Source: Paenibacillus kobensis NBRC 15729
GTDB lineage: Bacteria; Bacillota; Bacilli; Paenibacillales; Paenibacillaceae
Reading direction: 5' to 3'
DNA: 64,000 nt
Assembly (NCBI RefSeq): GCF_004000825.1
Contig: NZ_BILZ01000009.1
Location: 62,001-126,000, forward strand
The position numbers were made by a program, and so were the translations under genes. This document shows positions 9,300-18,422 of this stretch, in pieces. The notes beneath the pieces were generated by a model. It was given only the letters and a program-made list of their open reading frames with translations. It did not search any database and was not told the origin of the DNA. Numbering within the stretch: the first letter of the stretch is position 1; the number at the start of each line of letters is the position of its first letter.

Positions 9300-9935
9300 A
9301 TGGAGCAGGAGCTTATATCCAAGAAAGATTTGCTGGAGCAAATGGATATCTCTTACGGGCAGCTGTACCGGTGGAAAAGGAAGCGGCTTATTCCAGAGGA
9401 ATGGTTCATCCGTAAGTCGACGTTCACAGGGCAGGAGACGTTTTTTCCGAAGCCGCTCATTATAGCCCGGATCGGTCATATATTGCAATTTAAGGACGAT
9501 CTGTCGTTGGATGAGCTCGCCGGCACGCTTTCCCCGCTGCAGACCGATATCCGGATTGGGGCAGAAGAGCTTCGCATGCGCGGCCTCGTATCGGAGCAGA
9601 TGATTCTCCGGCATGCCGGACTTGCGCTAGACAGCGGCCAGCTTCCTTTCGATCAAGCGTTTTATTTGTATGTTGCCGAGCATATGTCGCAGCTTCTTCG
9701 GGGAGAAATTACCGAGCAGGAGACCGGGGCTTTAGTCCGCCTGCTTCGCGGACAGCTTCCGAAGCTGGAAGGCAAGCTATGCGAGCTGGTCGCATTGCGG
9801 ACGGAGAGCGGCAGTTCAATGGTATTGCATACAGGCGGAGGAAGGTTATATGCCGATGAGCGGACAACAATTGCTGCATCCATTCATTTGGATGAAGCGA
9901 TTGAAGCGTTCAAGAAGAAGCTGTACGCCTATTAA
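9300..9935 (+). CDS. yhbD: YhbD family protein (DUF4004)
   Basis: 211 residues. The N-terminus (SKKDLLEQMDISYGQLYRWK, then RKRLIPEEWF) is the MerR-like helix-turn-helix of the YhbD family; the middle and C-terminal parts match the DUF4004 layout as I remember it. The order yhbD-yhbE-yhbF is the same as in Bacillus subtilis, where it precedes the two bactofilins, and this supports the call. The start at 9300 has GCAGGAGGG about 7 bases upstream. It is probably a transcription factor for, or partner of, the following cytoskeletal proteins; the true role is not known to me. Confidence 0.85.
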   Translation: MEQELISKKDLLEQMDISYGQLYRWKRKRLIPEEWFIRKSTFTGQETFFPKPLIIARIGHILQFKDDLSLDELAGTLSPLQTDIRIGAEELRMRGLVSEQMILRHAGLALDSGQLPFDQAFYLYVAEHMSQLLRGEITEQETGALVRLLRGQLPKLEGKLCELVALRTESGSSMVLHTGGGRLYADERTTIAASIHLDEAIEAFKKKLYAY

Positions 9936-9959
9936 ACGGACTGGAAGGGGAGCGGCGTT

Positions 9960-10652
9960 ATGAAGAACAGCGATATGAGCAGCTTTGGAAATTTGAGTGT
10001 TAAAGGCATGGGCCAGGCGTACGGCGGACAGTACCGGCATGTGGTGATCGACGGCTTGGCGAGAGTCAGCGGTAATGTTCAATGCGAGACGTTCCGGCTG
10101 AACGGCATGAGCCGAATGAACGGAAGCATCGATACGGATCAAATGACGATCAACGGTGTCATGAACGGCAAAGCCAGCATTATTGCCAAGCGGGTCAACA
10201 TAGACGGTAAAGTGAACGTGCGCGGTTCGCTCGTAAGCGACGAGATTGTTTTGCACGGACTGCTGAATTTAGAAGGCGATTGCGAGGCTGAGCAGGTCAT
10301 CGTACGCGGCGGGTTCGGCATCGCCGGACTTCTTAATGCAGGAACGATTGAAGTGGATTTGCATGGAAGATGCAAGGCGGGAGAAATGGGAGGCTCTACG
10401 ATCCGAGTGACGCGGTCAAGAAGCAGCCGTGCCAGCCGCCTGCTTAGCCGGATCATTCCGGCATTCGAGCCGCAACTTCAAGCCGGTGTTATTGAGGGAG
10501 ACGACGTTCATCTCGAAGCGACGCGCGCCAGTGTCGTCCGCGGCCGCCGCGTTTACATCGGACCGGGCTGCGAGGTCGATCGTGTGGAATACGAGCTTGA
10601 GCTTGTCGTCGATCATGCGGCACAGGTGAGGGAGACCGTGAAACAGCAGTAA
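9960..10652 (+). CDS. yhbE: Bactofilin-like polymer-forming protein YhbE
   Basis: 230 residues with repeated short beta-strand units (VSGNVQCETFRLNG, MSRMNGSIDTDQMTINGV, GKASIIAKRVNIDGKVNV) that build the right-handed beta helix of bactofilins (DUF583). It differs from classical bactofilins by a C-terminal extension that repeats the fold (GDDVHLEATRASVVRGR). In B. subtilis the YhbE/YhbF pair (BacE/BacF) forms membrane assemblies linked to flagellar hook and basal-body formation. It starts 24 bases after yhbD with GGAAGGGGAG upstream, and is followed 28 bases later by its paralogue. Confidence 0.88.
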   Translation: MKNSDMSSFGNLSVKGMGQAYGGQYRHVVIDGLARVSGNVQCETFRLNGMSRMNGSIDTDQMTINGVMNGKASIIAKRVNIDGKVNVRGSLVSDEIVLHGLLNLEGDCEAEQVIVRGGFGIAGLLNAGTIEVDLHGRCKAGEMGGSTIRVTRSRSSRASRLLSRIIPAFEPQLQAGVIEGDDVHLEATRASVVRGRRVYIGPGCEVDRVEYELELVVDHAAQVRETVKQQ

Positions 10653-10680
10653 TAGAGACGAAGAGGGGAGTGCTGAAGCG

Positions 10681-11355
10681 ATGATGGAACAACCGAATCG
10701 CGGAAGAGCGAATATCGTCGGTAACGGGTCCGTTGGAGGCGGGGCATATACGAGTGTAAGAATTGTCGGCGAAGGCGAGGTGCTGGGGGCGCTTGGCTGT
10801 GACACTTTTACGTGCACGGGCAACTGCACTGTGTTCGGGCCGGTGAGGGCAGGTCTGTTCAAGCAGCGCGGCGATGTGACCGTGAAAGGCGAATGGAGCG
10901 GGGGCCATTTGAAGACGCTCGGCCAATTAACGATTGAAGGCAGCGTACGCGCGGCAAAGCTCGACATTGTGGGACAGCTTACTGCGCGCGAATTTGTGGA
11001 AACGGATAATTTGAAGCTGCAAGGCGCGATAGAGGTTAATGGGCTCGTCAACGCGGATCAAGCGGACATTCGGCTGTATGGTCCGAGCCGGGTGAACGAG
11101 ATCGGCGGAGGACGCATTCATGTCCGGCTAAGCCGGTTAACGGCGATGAAGGAGTGGTTGAAGCCGAGGCACTCTACCGAGCTGTCAGCGGCTCTCATCG
11201 AGGGAGATGACATTCATCTGGAGCATACGCGTGCCGATATTGTAAGAGGCAACCGGATTCATATCGGTGCAGGATGCGTCATCGGCCGCGTCGAGTACAG
11301 TCAGTCGCTTCATGTTGCGCGGAGCGCCAAGATTGGAGAAGAAGTACAACTGTAA
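10681..11355 (+). CDS. yhbF: Bactofilin-like polymer-forming protein YhbF
   Basis: 224 residues, paralogue of the preceding protein. The same strand-turn units recur (GNGSVGGGAYTSVRIVGEG, GDVTVKGEWSGGHLKTLG) and the C-terminal block GDDIHLEHTRADIVRGNRI is nearly identical to that of YhbE. Two ATG codons lie in tandem at 10681 and 10684 after GAGGGGAG. It is the third gene of the yhbDEF operon; the exporter gene starts about 26 bases after its stop and may belong to the same transcript. Confidence 0.88.
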   Translation: MMEQPNRGRANIVGNGSVGGGAYTSVRIVGEGEVLGALGCDTFTCTGNCTVFGPVRAGLFKQRGDVTVKGEWSGGHLKTLGQLTIEGSVRAAKLDIVGQLTAREFVETDNLKLQGAIEVNGLVNADQADIRLYGPSRVNEIGGGRIHVRLSRLTAMKEWLKPRHSTELSAALIEGDDIHLEHTRADIVRGNRIHIGAGCVIGRVEYSQSLHVARSAKIGEEVQL

Positions 11356-11381
11356 ACATGAGAGAGGAGTCAGACGCCATT

Positions 11382-12929
11382 ATGCTTCAACAACAACAAA
11401 GCAAGCTAGGGCTTGTCGTAGCGGGACTGCTGCTCGGCATCTTCGTCGCTGCAATCGATAATACGATTGTAGCGACTGCAATGGCTACGATCGTATCGGA
11501 TCTCGGCGGCGTCGAGAAATTTGTCTGGGTAACTTCCGCCTATTTGGTCACAGAGATGGCCGCAATGCCGATATTCGGCAAGCTGTCGGATATGTACGGG
11601 CGTAAACGATTTTTCGTTCTAGGCATCTTCTTGTTTCTGCTCGGGTCCGTTCTGTGCGGAACGGCGCATAATATCGTCGAGTTGAGCATCTACAGAGCTA
11701 TTCAAGGGATTGGCGGCGGCGCGCTCGTGCCGATCGCTTTCACGATTATGTTCGACGTATTCCCGCCGGAGAAGCGCGGCGGCATGGGCGGCTTGTTCGG
11801 TGCCGTCTTCGGTACATCCAGCTTGTTCGGCCCGCTGCTGGGCGCCTATTTGACCGACCATATCGATTGGCGCTGGATTTTCTATATCAACCTGCCGCTT
11901 GGCATCGCATCGCTGGCGCTCGTCTATCTGTTCTACCGCGAATCGACACAGCATGAGAAGCAGCAGATCGACTGGTGGGGGGCGGCAACGCTCGTCGGTT
12001 CGATCGTCTCACTCATGTTCGCACTGGAGCTGGGCGGGCAGCAGTACGCTTGGGACTCTGTACAAATCATCGGATTATTCACGGCAGCAGCGCTGTTAAT
12101 GGCCGTGTTCCTGTATGTGGAGACGAAGGCGAAAGAGCCGATCATTGCGTATAGCATGTTCCGCAAGCGGCTGTTCGCTGCGAGTACGGTTATCGGCTTG
12201 CTGTATGGCGCAGCCTTCATTTCATTCGCGATGTATATTCCGATCTACATTCAAGGGGTGACGGGCGGAACAGCAACGCAATCGGGGCTTATTCTGCTGC
12301 CGATGACTGTCGGCTCCGTCGTAGCCGCACAGATCGGCGGCATGTCGGCGGCGCGAACCTCTTACCGGAACATCATGATTTTCTCAGCCGTTGTATTCGT
12401 GCTCGGTACGGCGCTGCTGGGGACGATTACGCCGGATACGCCGCGCGCGCTGCTGACCGTCTACATGATCGTAGCGGGGCTGGGCGTCGGCTTCTCCTTC
12501 TCGGTACTGGGCATGTCGGCTATCCATCATTTCGATTACCGGCAGCGCGGTTCGGCCAACTCCACGATGGCATTCCTCCGTTCTCTCGGGATGACGGTGG
12601 GCTTGACCGTATTCGGTATTATTCAACGCAATTCGCTGACGGATCAACTGAAAGAATCGCTCGGCGGCGGCATGCCGGTCGGCGAGGGGCAGATGGGCGA
12701 TGTTCGCCAGCTGCTGTCGCCGGAGAACCGTGCGAAGATGCCGCAGGATGTGCTGGACAGAATCGTCGATGCGTTGTCGTCCTCGATCTCACACATGTTC
12801 CTGTGGGCGCTTATCCCGGCAGGCTTATCGCTCGTCGCCGTGTTCTTCATGGGCAACGACAGAATGGTCGTGCCGGCCCGCGGCGGACAGGGCAAGCCGC
12901 AGACTGATCTGAGCAAGCAGGGCTCTTAG
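11382..12929 (+). CDS. MFS multidrug exporter, DHA2 (EmrB/QacA) family
   Basis: About 515 residues with some 14 hydrophobic helices. Family motifs: AAIDNTIVATAMATIVSDL in helix 1 (motif D1), GKLSDMYGRKR in loop 2-3 (motif A), and GTSSLFGPLLGAYLTDHIDW in helix 5 (motif C, antiporter signature). It should export cationic or amphipathic drugs in exchange for protons. The start at 11382 follows AGAGGAG by 12 bases; an ATG at 11358 is possible, and the longer frame from 11274 overlaps yhbF and is unlikely. No regulator lies beside it. Confidence 0.9.
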   Translation: MLQQQQSKLGLVVAGLLLGIFVAAIDNTIVATAMATIVSDLGGVEKFVWVTSAYLVTEMAAMPIFGKLSDMYGRKRFFVLGIFLFLLGSVLCGTAHNIVELSIYRAIQGIGGGALVPIAFTIMFDVFPPEKRGGMGGLFGAVFGTSSLFGPLLGAYLTDHIDWRWIFYINLPLGIASLALVYLFYRESTQHEKQQIDWWGAATLVGSIVSLMFALELGGQQYAWDSVQIIGLFTAAALLMAVFLYVETKAKEPIIAYSMFRKRLFAASTVIGLLYGAAFISFAMYIPIYIQGVTGGTATQSGLILLPMTVGSVVAAQIGGMSAARTSYRNIMIFSAVVFVLGTALLGTITPDTPRALLTVYMIVAGLGVGFSFSVLGMSAIHHFDYRQRGSANSTMAFLRSLGMTVGLTVFGIIQRNSLTDQLKESLGGGMPVGEGQMGDVRQLLSPENRAKMPQDVLDRIVDALSSSISHMFLWALIPAGLSLVAVFFMGNDRMVVPARGGQGKPQTDLSKQGS

Positions 12930-12953
12930 TCAGGCATCATGACGATGTTTTAG

Positions 12954-13006
12954 AAGGGATATCCGGTAATCCAGCCATTTGGCTGCGCCCCGGATATCCC
13001 TTTCTT
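12954..13006 (+). terminator. Intrinsic terminator after the DHA2 exporter
   Basis: Perfect 13-bp inverted repeat aagggatatccgg / ccggatatccctt, then tttctt. The 23-base loop has its own small agcc/ggct pairing. Confidence 0.85.
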
Positions 13007-13157
13007 GCATATATCCTTCTCCGCAGTTGCCGGGCTGCCGCCAGCCGCTCTGTAATGGCGCGGGTCTAACAATATACGGATAACGGCTGTTTCTTGTCCA
13101 TACCTTTCGCTCGTCCCGACATAGGATATGGTGAGCATTAGGGAAGGAGGAAAATAA

Positions 13158-13580
13158 ATGTCCATGAGAAAAGGCGGAATGAAAATTAAGAACGTCCGCT
13201 TTCAAGGCGTAACGAAGCATACGACGGATACGGGATCCCGTTCTTGCGGCTGCGACCGCGATCACCGTAGCAATCGCAGCGATGAGAGGGCCGTCGATGC
13301 TGTTCAGGATGCCGGCAAAGTACTCAGTTGCATTTTTGGCCTGCTCGAGAACAGGAGAGTAGCGGAAGACTTTGTCAGAGCGGTTCGCCGCCACGACAGA
13401 TGCGTAATTGAGGCGATTCTGAAGCATTGCGGCTGCGATTGCAAAGTGGTGACGTTCTTCCGTTCGGGAGATGCCGATTGCGTCCGCATTAGCTGTCGCT
13501 TCGGCAGAAGAGATGAAGTACGAGTCAACTTCGACATTTGCATCGAACGTAACCGGTCGGAATGGTCGAACTGGTGGTAA
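13158..13580 (+). CDS. Small Cys-rich protein of unknown function
   Basis: 140 residues; I do not recognise the family. It is supported by a perfect AAGGAGG site 7 bases before the ATG and by a hairpin after the stop. It is basic and contains about 11 cysteines, including two CGC motifs (SRSCGCDRDH and KHCGCDCKVV), with regular strand-like spacing in the second half (CVRISCRFGRRDEVRV). Cys-rich proteins of this size in spore formers are often crosslinked spore-coat or exosporium components, but there is no recognised CotY/CotZ motif. Competing frames on the other strand lack ribosome sites. Confidence 0.62.
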   Translation: MSMRKGGMKIKNVRFQGVTKHTTDTGSRSCGCDRDHRSNRSDERAVDAVQDAGKVLSCIFGLLENRRVAEDFVRAVRRHDRCVIEAILKHCGCDCKVVTFFRSGDADCVRISCRFGRRDEVRVNFDICIERNRSEWSNWW

Positions 13581-13605
13581 TACCGGCAATATAATAGAGG
13601 ATCGG

Positions 13606-13631
13606 CGGCTCCCTTACGGGGGCCGTTTCTC
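13606..13631 (+). terminator. Probable terminator after the Cys-rich protein
   Basis: cggctccc / gggggccg stem (one G-T pair) with a ttac loop, followed by tttct. Confidence 0.6.
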
Positions 13632-13712
13632 ATTGTGGAACGGCTGATGCCGCGGTTGCATATGCTACAGCATGGGCTGAGATAGGCTAATGTGAAAGGA
13701 GGCATTCGACCG

Positions 13713-14222
13713 ATGCCTTTTATACCTAATTTCCCGCCGCAGCTGCTGGAGGAGCATCGAATATGGCATCATGCCAATCATGTGAACGGTACGTTCGTGC
13801 CGGTCGGCTGGGGGGACCGGTTCCTCCGCTTCCATCGTTCGTTCATTCGGAGGGCGCTTGCTTGGTATGAGCAGGAGGGGCTCGATAACCGTTATGTGGC
13901 GCCATGGCCTCAAGTGCCTGAAGCGATCCGCAATGCGCCTTGCTACAATAGGGCCGCCGAGTCCCGGATCGTGAATCAGCCGCAGTCGTTCTCTACGCTC
14001 GACGAGCTAGGCCGCTTCATCGAGTCGAGCCAGGTACACGCGTGCATCCACCAGACAGCGGCTAGAATTTACCGCGAACCGGAAATTAACGACTTCGACG
14101 TCGCGCCTCGGAGCACCGTGTTCTATAGCATTCATGGACTGATCGACAATTGGTACTCGAACTGGGAGCGTGCGACTGGCCAGCGCCAAGAAGCCCGGCG
14201 TCCGATTGCGAACGCGGATTGA
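13713..14222 (+). CDS. Very short tyrosinase-like (type-3 copper) protein
   Basis: 169 residues. The pattern of the tyrosinase common central domain is visible: a CuA-like block FLRFHRSFIRRALAWYEQ (His41), and a CuB-like block with VHACIHQTAARIY (His109, His113) and STVFYSIHGLIDNWYSNWE (His141), matching the HxxxH ... FxxHHxxiDxlW order. Several His near the start (15, 19, 20, 23) could complete CuA, but the usual His eight or nine residues before the HR pair is absent. Usual bacterial tyrosinases are about 280 residues. The start follows GAAAGGAGG by about 10 bases. Whether it binds copper or oxidises phenols is open. Confidence 0.68.
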   Translation: MPFIPNFPPQLLEEHRIWHHANHVNGTFVPVGWGDRFLRFHRSFIRRALAWYEQEGLDNRYVAPWPQVPEAIRNAPCYNRAAESRIVNQPQSFSTLDELGRFIESSQVHACIHQTAARIYREPEINDFDVAPRSTVFYSIHGLIDNWYSNWERATGQRQEARRPIANAD

Positions 14223-14276
14223 AGCCGCGTTCGTTCAAGAATCGGATGCCGAGCTTGCGCACGGTGGATTGAAGAT

Positions 14277-14912
14277 TTAGGTAAGGCCGCGGAGCAATCG
14301 AAGCACTTTGGCATAGTAGGCCGAGTCCCGCGGCACGAAATGCGAGGCTTCTACGATGACGGGCTCCGCCGGGATGGACAAGCCGTCATGGCCGGGACGA
14401 ACGCCTTGCGCCTCGATAGCGGCAATCCGGCCTTCGAACAAGTCCAACATCGCTGCCAGGTCGGCCTCATACAGACCGGCTACCTCGTCGGTCTGCAGCT
14501 TCATCTCGGTCATTGGCGTATCGCATACGAGCCCGTATACATGGTTGAACTCCCGGTCGATGAACGGCACGCCGTTCACGATGCCGCTTGCGTCTTCCCG
14601 CCATTGAAACAGCGGAACGAGCGTCTCGAACGGTACGGCGATGCCGAGTTCTTCCTCCAGCTCCCGGGCGCCGTCTTCGATCGTTTCCCCTGCGGCAAGA
14701 TGTCCGGCCGCTGTAATATCGTAACAGCCAGGATTCGTGTCCTTCGACATTTGGCGCTGTTGAAACCGTACATATTGCCGTTCACCTTCCCGGCGAGTCA
14801 GCCAGCAATGAAAGGACATATGCCAGTAGCCGTGCTTATGCGTCTCGGCCCTCGTAGCTTGTCCGACCGGATTCATATTCTCATCGAATATATCAAACAA
14901 CTCTTCCTTCAA
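14277..14912 (-). CDS. Nudix hydrolase
   Basis: About 211 residues. The Nudix box is GHLAAGETIEDGARELEEEL, with the metal-binding Glu cluster intact but one residue shorter than the strict consensus between E and RE, as in the IPP-isomerase/YfcD-like branch. The N-terminus KEELFDIFDENMNPVG and a His-rich WHMSFHCWL segment also fit that branch. The substrate is unknown. The TTG at 14912 lies 9 bases after AAGGGG and gives the usual KEELFDIF start; ATG codons at 14921 and 14936 are alternatives. It lies downstream of mscL on the same strand. Confidence 0.85.
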   Translation of the reverse strand: MKEELFDIFDENMNPVGQATRAETHKHGYWHMSFHCWLTRREGERQYVRFQQRQMSKDTNPGCYDITAAGHLAAGETIEDGARELEEELGIAVPFETLVPLFQWREDASGIVNGVPFIDREFNHVYGLVCDTPMTEMKLQTDEVAGLYEADLAAMLDLFEGRIAAIEAQGVRPGHDGLSIPAEPVIVEASHFVPRDSAYYAKVLRLLRGLT

Positions 14913-14961
14913 TGGGCACATCCCCTTGGTCAGCATCGAATGTACTGTGGTTTAAGCCGTT

Positions 14962-15471
14962 CTATGCTTGTACGGTCTCTTCCAGATGGGAGGTGCAGTG
15001 CTTGCATCTCGTCGCCTTGACGGGGACGCTCGACAAGCAGTACGGACATTCTTTCTCAGTCGGTTCGGACGCCTCTGCTGGCTTCTCTTCAGGCTTGCGC
15101 TGAAGCCTGTTTATGCCTTTGACCAAGAAGAAAATACATCCGGCAACGATCAGGAAGTCGAGCACGACGTTAATGAACTGGCCGTATGCCAGCACCGGAA
15201 TGCCGTTCTGCTGCGCTTGTGCGAGCGACAGCGTGTCAAGTGGGGTTATTCCGTCCGGGAGCGTGCCGCTTTTGTCGATGTCCTTAAGGTTGATGTACAA
15301 ATCCTTGAAGCTCATACCGCCGAGCAAGACGCCGATAGGCGGCATAATCAGGTCGTTGACGATCGATGTGACGATTTTGCCGAATGCGCCGCCGATGATG
15401 ACACCGACTGCAAGATCGATGACATTGCCTTTGACGGCGAACGCTTTAAATTCTTTCAATAACGAACTCAT
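14962..15471 (-). CDS. mscL: Large-conductance mechanosensitive channel MscL with C-terminal zinc ribbon
   Basis: 169 residues. The first ~120 match Msc[21 protein letters not shown], then [13 protein letters not shown] and the second membrane helix [19 protein letters not shown]. The pentameric channel opens under membrane tension to release solutes after osmotic downshock. After residue 130 there is an added double CxxC zinc-ribbon-like tail (CPYCLSSVP then CKHCTSHL); such tails occur in some MscL proteins. GAAGGAGCG precedes the ATG and a promoter is visible upstream. The Nudix gene follows after about 50 bases. Confidence 0.95.
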   Translation of the reverse strand: MSSLLKEFKAFAVKGNVIDLAVGVIIGGAFGKIVTSIVNDLIMPPIGVLLGGMSFKDLYINLKDIDKSGTLPDGITPLDTLSLAQAQQNGIPVLAYGQFINVVLDFLIVAGCIFFLVKGINRLQRKPEEKPAEASEPTEKECPYCLSSVPVKATRCKHCTSHLEETVQA

Positions 15472-15502
15472 TTGTTATCGCTCCTTCTACTTAATTCAGT
15501 AC

Positions 15503-15530
15503 ATTATACCCGCAAATCTCCGGATTCGAA
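15503..15530 (-). promoter_or_regulatory. Promoter of mscL
   Basis: On the minus strand TTCGAA, 16-base spacer, perfect TATAAT, about 30 bases upstream of the mscL start codon. Confidence 0.6.
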
Positions 15531-15686
15531 CAGCGGTCTCGGTCTGCTTTCACCTATCATTTGTTCTATTTATGACAATCAGGACTTTGGAACTATGAAA
15601 ATTATGGCAAATAAAAAAGGAATTGTAGGTAAATTGTCGAATCTAAACGACGAAGAGATCGAATAGAGAAGGTTTGGTTCTATATT

Positions 15687-17558
15687 ATGAACGATTACCT
15701 AAGCATGAGCATAAGGACCGAGCTGCTCGTCTTTTTAGTGTTGGCGCTTGTCATCATCGTATTCTCGTCGTTTACGATGTTTACAATGATCGGCCATTTG
15801 AAGAGAGAGCAGAAGAGAAGAAGGCAAGTATGGCTGCTTGGCGGCTCCGCCGTCATGGGCATAGGCTTCTGGTCCATGCATTTCTTATCGTTGTTGTCGA
15901 CCGATCAATATTCTTTTATTAATGTTCAAATGCTGCTGACGCTTCTCGTAGCGGTCGGCTGCTCTTATTTCTCCTTCCTAACGCTTGGGTCAGAACGCAT
16001 CTCGAACTTCACGGCACGTCTTACGCTTGCTGCCCTGTTGCTCAGCGCTGGCGGCAGTTTGCTCCACTATCTAAGCCGCTTGTCCGGTCCGGTCGAAGCA
16101 ATTCAGTTCGACCCCATTCTATTCACATTATCGCTCGCGATCATGCTGATCGGTTCCGCAATCGCCCTGTTGCTGCATGAAATGAATCCAGAAGCCTCCG
16201 TATGGCCTGCCAGCATTGTGCTCGGCAGTTCTTGTATGATGATGCATATGCTCGGAATGAAAGGCGTCGTTATTATATACAGTGAGCTGCTGACGAGCGA
16301 AAGGCTGAACGATTATTACATGATCCTTTCGATCGTGCTGGCTGTCGCTACACTTATTATTCTTGGCATCAGTGTGATGACGCGAGTAACGGACCGCCGG
16401 TACCGCCAAGCGGATCAGCGTTACAAGGTTCTGGTGGAGAATTCGATCGACATGATTGCGATTCTTGAAGGCGATCATTGGGAGTATGTCAACCGGTCGG
16501 GGCTGGCGTTATTCAATGCGACTTCTGCGGACGAAATGGTCGGCCAATCGATCTATCAGTTCCTGCTGCCTGAGCATCATGAAGAGATGGCCCTTCAGAT
16601 TGATTCGCTTGAATCCGGCCAGACTTATGGTCCGGTGGAACTAGAGTGGTACACGGTGGATGGGAAGAAGATTTACACCGAGGGCATCTTGGCACCGACG
16701 ACGTTATCCGGCAGGCCGGCTTTTCAAATCATCGTCCGCGACATCTCGGAGCGGAAGAAGAACGAGGAGCTGCTTATCAACTCAGAGAAATTGTACGTCG
16801 CCGGTCAGTTGGCAGCCGGAATCGCGCATGAGATCCGGAATCCGCTGACGTCGCTGAAAGGCTTTCTGCAGCTTATTTCGTCCGGCAGAAGCAACGGCAG
16901 AAATTATTACGAAATCATGAAATCCGAGCTCACCCGCATAGAATCCATTGTTAGTGAGCTGCTGATGCTCTCCAAGCCGCAAATTTATGAATTGACGTAC
17001 CATGACGCAAGACGCGTGCTCGATGATATTGTCATATTGCTGGAAGCGCAAGCTTCGCTGCATAATACGGAGATCGTCATCGATGCGGCCGAGGAGCCGC
17101 TATGGGTATTCGGCGTTGAGAACCAGATCAAGCAAGTATTCATCAACGTTTTGAAAAATGCGATCGAAGCCATGGTCGACGGCGGTACGATAACGGTTAA
17201 CAGCTTGCGGGAAGGCGAATATGTCGTAACCCGCATTACAGACGAGGGTCCCGGCATTCCGAAGGAACAGATGGCCAAGATGGGCCAGCCGTTCTATACG
17301 ACGAAGGACAAGGGAACGGGGCTCGGTCTTATGGTGACGTACAAAATTATAGATAACCATCAGGGAAGAATTCATGCAAGCAGCGAGATCGGTCAAGGGA
17401 CGACGTTCACGATATCGTTCCCTTATTCAGCTCCGTCGAAGCCGGACCGCTCCGAAGAGAAGAAGCTGGCCGGAAGGGCTCAAGCCGCTACGGGCGTCGT
17501 ACTTCGGTCCGTTACGTGGGATACGGCAGGAATGAATGCCCGGATGCGGAATTCTTAA
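15687..17558 (+). CDS. Sporulation-type histidine kinase with MHYT, PAS, HisKA and HATPase domains
   Basis: 623 residues. Seven N-terminal helices contain the MHYT signature three times in degenerate form (FWSMHFLSLL, LLHYLSRLS, MMMHMLGMKG), a domain proposed to bind copper and sense gases. Then a PAS domain (~residues 255-365, ending IVRDISERKK), HisKA with His381 in GIAHEIRNPLTSLKGFLQL, and HATPase_c (NVLKNAIEA, ITDEGPGIP, GTGLGLMVTYKI). The kinase core closely resembles B. subtilis KinB/KinE-class sporulation kinases that feed Spo0F. There is no adjacent response regulator, as is usual for that class. spo0M lies 75 bases downstream. Confidence 0.9.
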   Translation: MNDYLSMSIRTELLVFLVLALVIIVFSSFTMFTMIGHLKREQKRRRQVWLLGGSAVMGIGFWSMHFLSLLSTDQYSFINVQMLLTLLVAVGCSYFSFLTLGSERISNFTARLTLAALLLSAGGSLLHYLSRLSGPVEAIQFDPILFTLSLAIMLIGSAIALLLHEMNPEASVWPASIVLGSSCMMMHMLGMKGVVIIYSELLTSERLNDYYMILSIVLAVATLIILGISVMTRVTDRRYRQADQRYKVLVENSIDMIAILEGDHWEYVNRSGLALFNATSADEMVGQSIYQFLLPEHHEEMALQIDSLESGQTYGPVELEWYTVDGKKIYTEGILAPTTLSGRPAFQIIVRDISERKKNEELLINSEKLYVAGQLAAGIAHEIRNPLTSLKGFLQLISSGRSNGRNYYEIMKSELTRIESIVSELLMLSKPQIYELTYHDARRVLDDIVILLEAQASLHNTEIVIDAAEEPLWVFGVENQIKQVFINVLKNAIEAMVDGGTITVNSLREGEYVVTRITDEGPGIPKEQMAKMGQPFYTTKDKGTGLGLMVTYKIIDNHQGRIHASSEIGQGTTFTISFPYSAPSKPDRSEEKKLAGRAQAATGVVLRSVTWDTAGMNARMRNS

Positions 17559-17632
17559 ACATTTCTCGAAACGGAATACAGCTTCGCTTCGTAATGACAA
17601 TCTATAATCGATGTTAATGGAGGGCGGTATTG

Positions 17633-18403
17633 ATGTTTAACCGTTTTTTGGCCAGTATTGGGATCGGCAATGCGAAGATTGATACAGTTCTGGAGAAGTC
17701 CCGTTATTCACCGGGTGAAGAAGTGCGCGGCGTCGTCAGAATGCAGGGCGGCAGCGTAGCTCAACAAGTGGAGACGATCGAACTGAGCGTTATGACGGAG
17801 TATATTCGAGAAACAGATGATCATAAACACCGCCATCATGCGGAGATCGGCCGCTATCATGTGACAAGACCGTTCACGCTGCAGCCGAATGAGCGCCAAG
17901 AAGTGCCGTTCTCGTTCCTGCTTCCGAACGAAACGCCGCTGACGATCGGCCGTGCGCCGGTGTGGATTAAGACGGAGCTCGAAGTGCGCAATGCGGTTGA
18001 TCCTAGCGATAATGACCGGATCGAAGTGGCTCCATCGCAAGGACAGCATACAGTGTTGGAGGCGATCTCGCGGCTTGGGTTCAGACTCCGGGAGGCGGAA
18101 TGCCAATATGCTTCGCGTCTGGGCGGACGTCTGCCATTCGTACAAGAGTTCGAATTCGTTCCGTCCGGCGGCCAATTCCGGGGACGTCTTGATGAGCTGG
18201 AGCTGACGTTCTTCAACCGCGGCCATGAGTTGGAGCTGCTGCTGCAGGTCGACCGCAAAGCGCGCGGGTTCGGCGGCTGGTTGGCTGAAGCGATGGATGC
18301 AGACGAAACGTTCGTCCGCGTGACGTTCTCGAACGCACAGCTGAGTGCAGGGCCGGATGCCATCGCACATCAATTGGCAGACCTTATCGCTCGTTACAGC
18401 TAG
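17633..18403 (+). CDS. spo0M: Sporulation-control protein Spo0M
   Basis: 257 residues (ATG at 17633 after GGAGGGCGG). The sequence fits the arrestin-like Spo0M family: FNRFLASIGIGNAKIDTVLE, SPGEEVRGVVRMQGG, FTLQPNERQEVPFSF and the conserved GAPVWIKTELEV-type strand (here RAPVWIKTELEV). Spo0M is a cytoplasmic two-lobed beta protein that affects entry into sporulation. It lies directly behind a sporulation-type kinase, which supports a shared role, and has its own terminator. Confidence 0.93.
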   Translation: MFNRFLASIGIGNAKIDTVLEKSRYSPGEEVRGVVRMQGGSVAQQVETIELSVMTEYIRETDDHKHRHHAEIGRYHVTRPFTLQPNERQEVPFSFLLPNETPLTIGRAPVWIKTELEVRNAVDPSDNDRIEVAPSQGQHTVLEAISRLGFRLREAECQYASRLGGRLPFVQEFEFVPSGGQFRGRLDELELTFFNRGHELELLLQVDRKARGFGGWLAEAMDADETFVRVTFSNAQLSAGPDAIAHQLADLIARYS

Positions 18404-18422
18404 TGTTTGCAAGCTGGCTGCA

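Noticed and set aside
12930-13589. 219-residue minus-strand frame opposite the Cys-rich gene
   Set aside because: No ribosome site, and it runs through the perfect terminator of the exporter; the plus-strand gene has an ideal AAGGAGG site.
15595-15666. 23-codon frame just before the MHYT kinase gene
   Set aside because: Begins with ATG but has no ribosome site at useful spacing and no known relative; too short to support.
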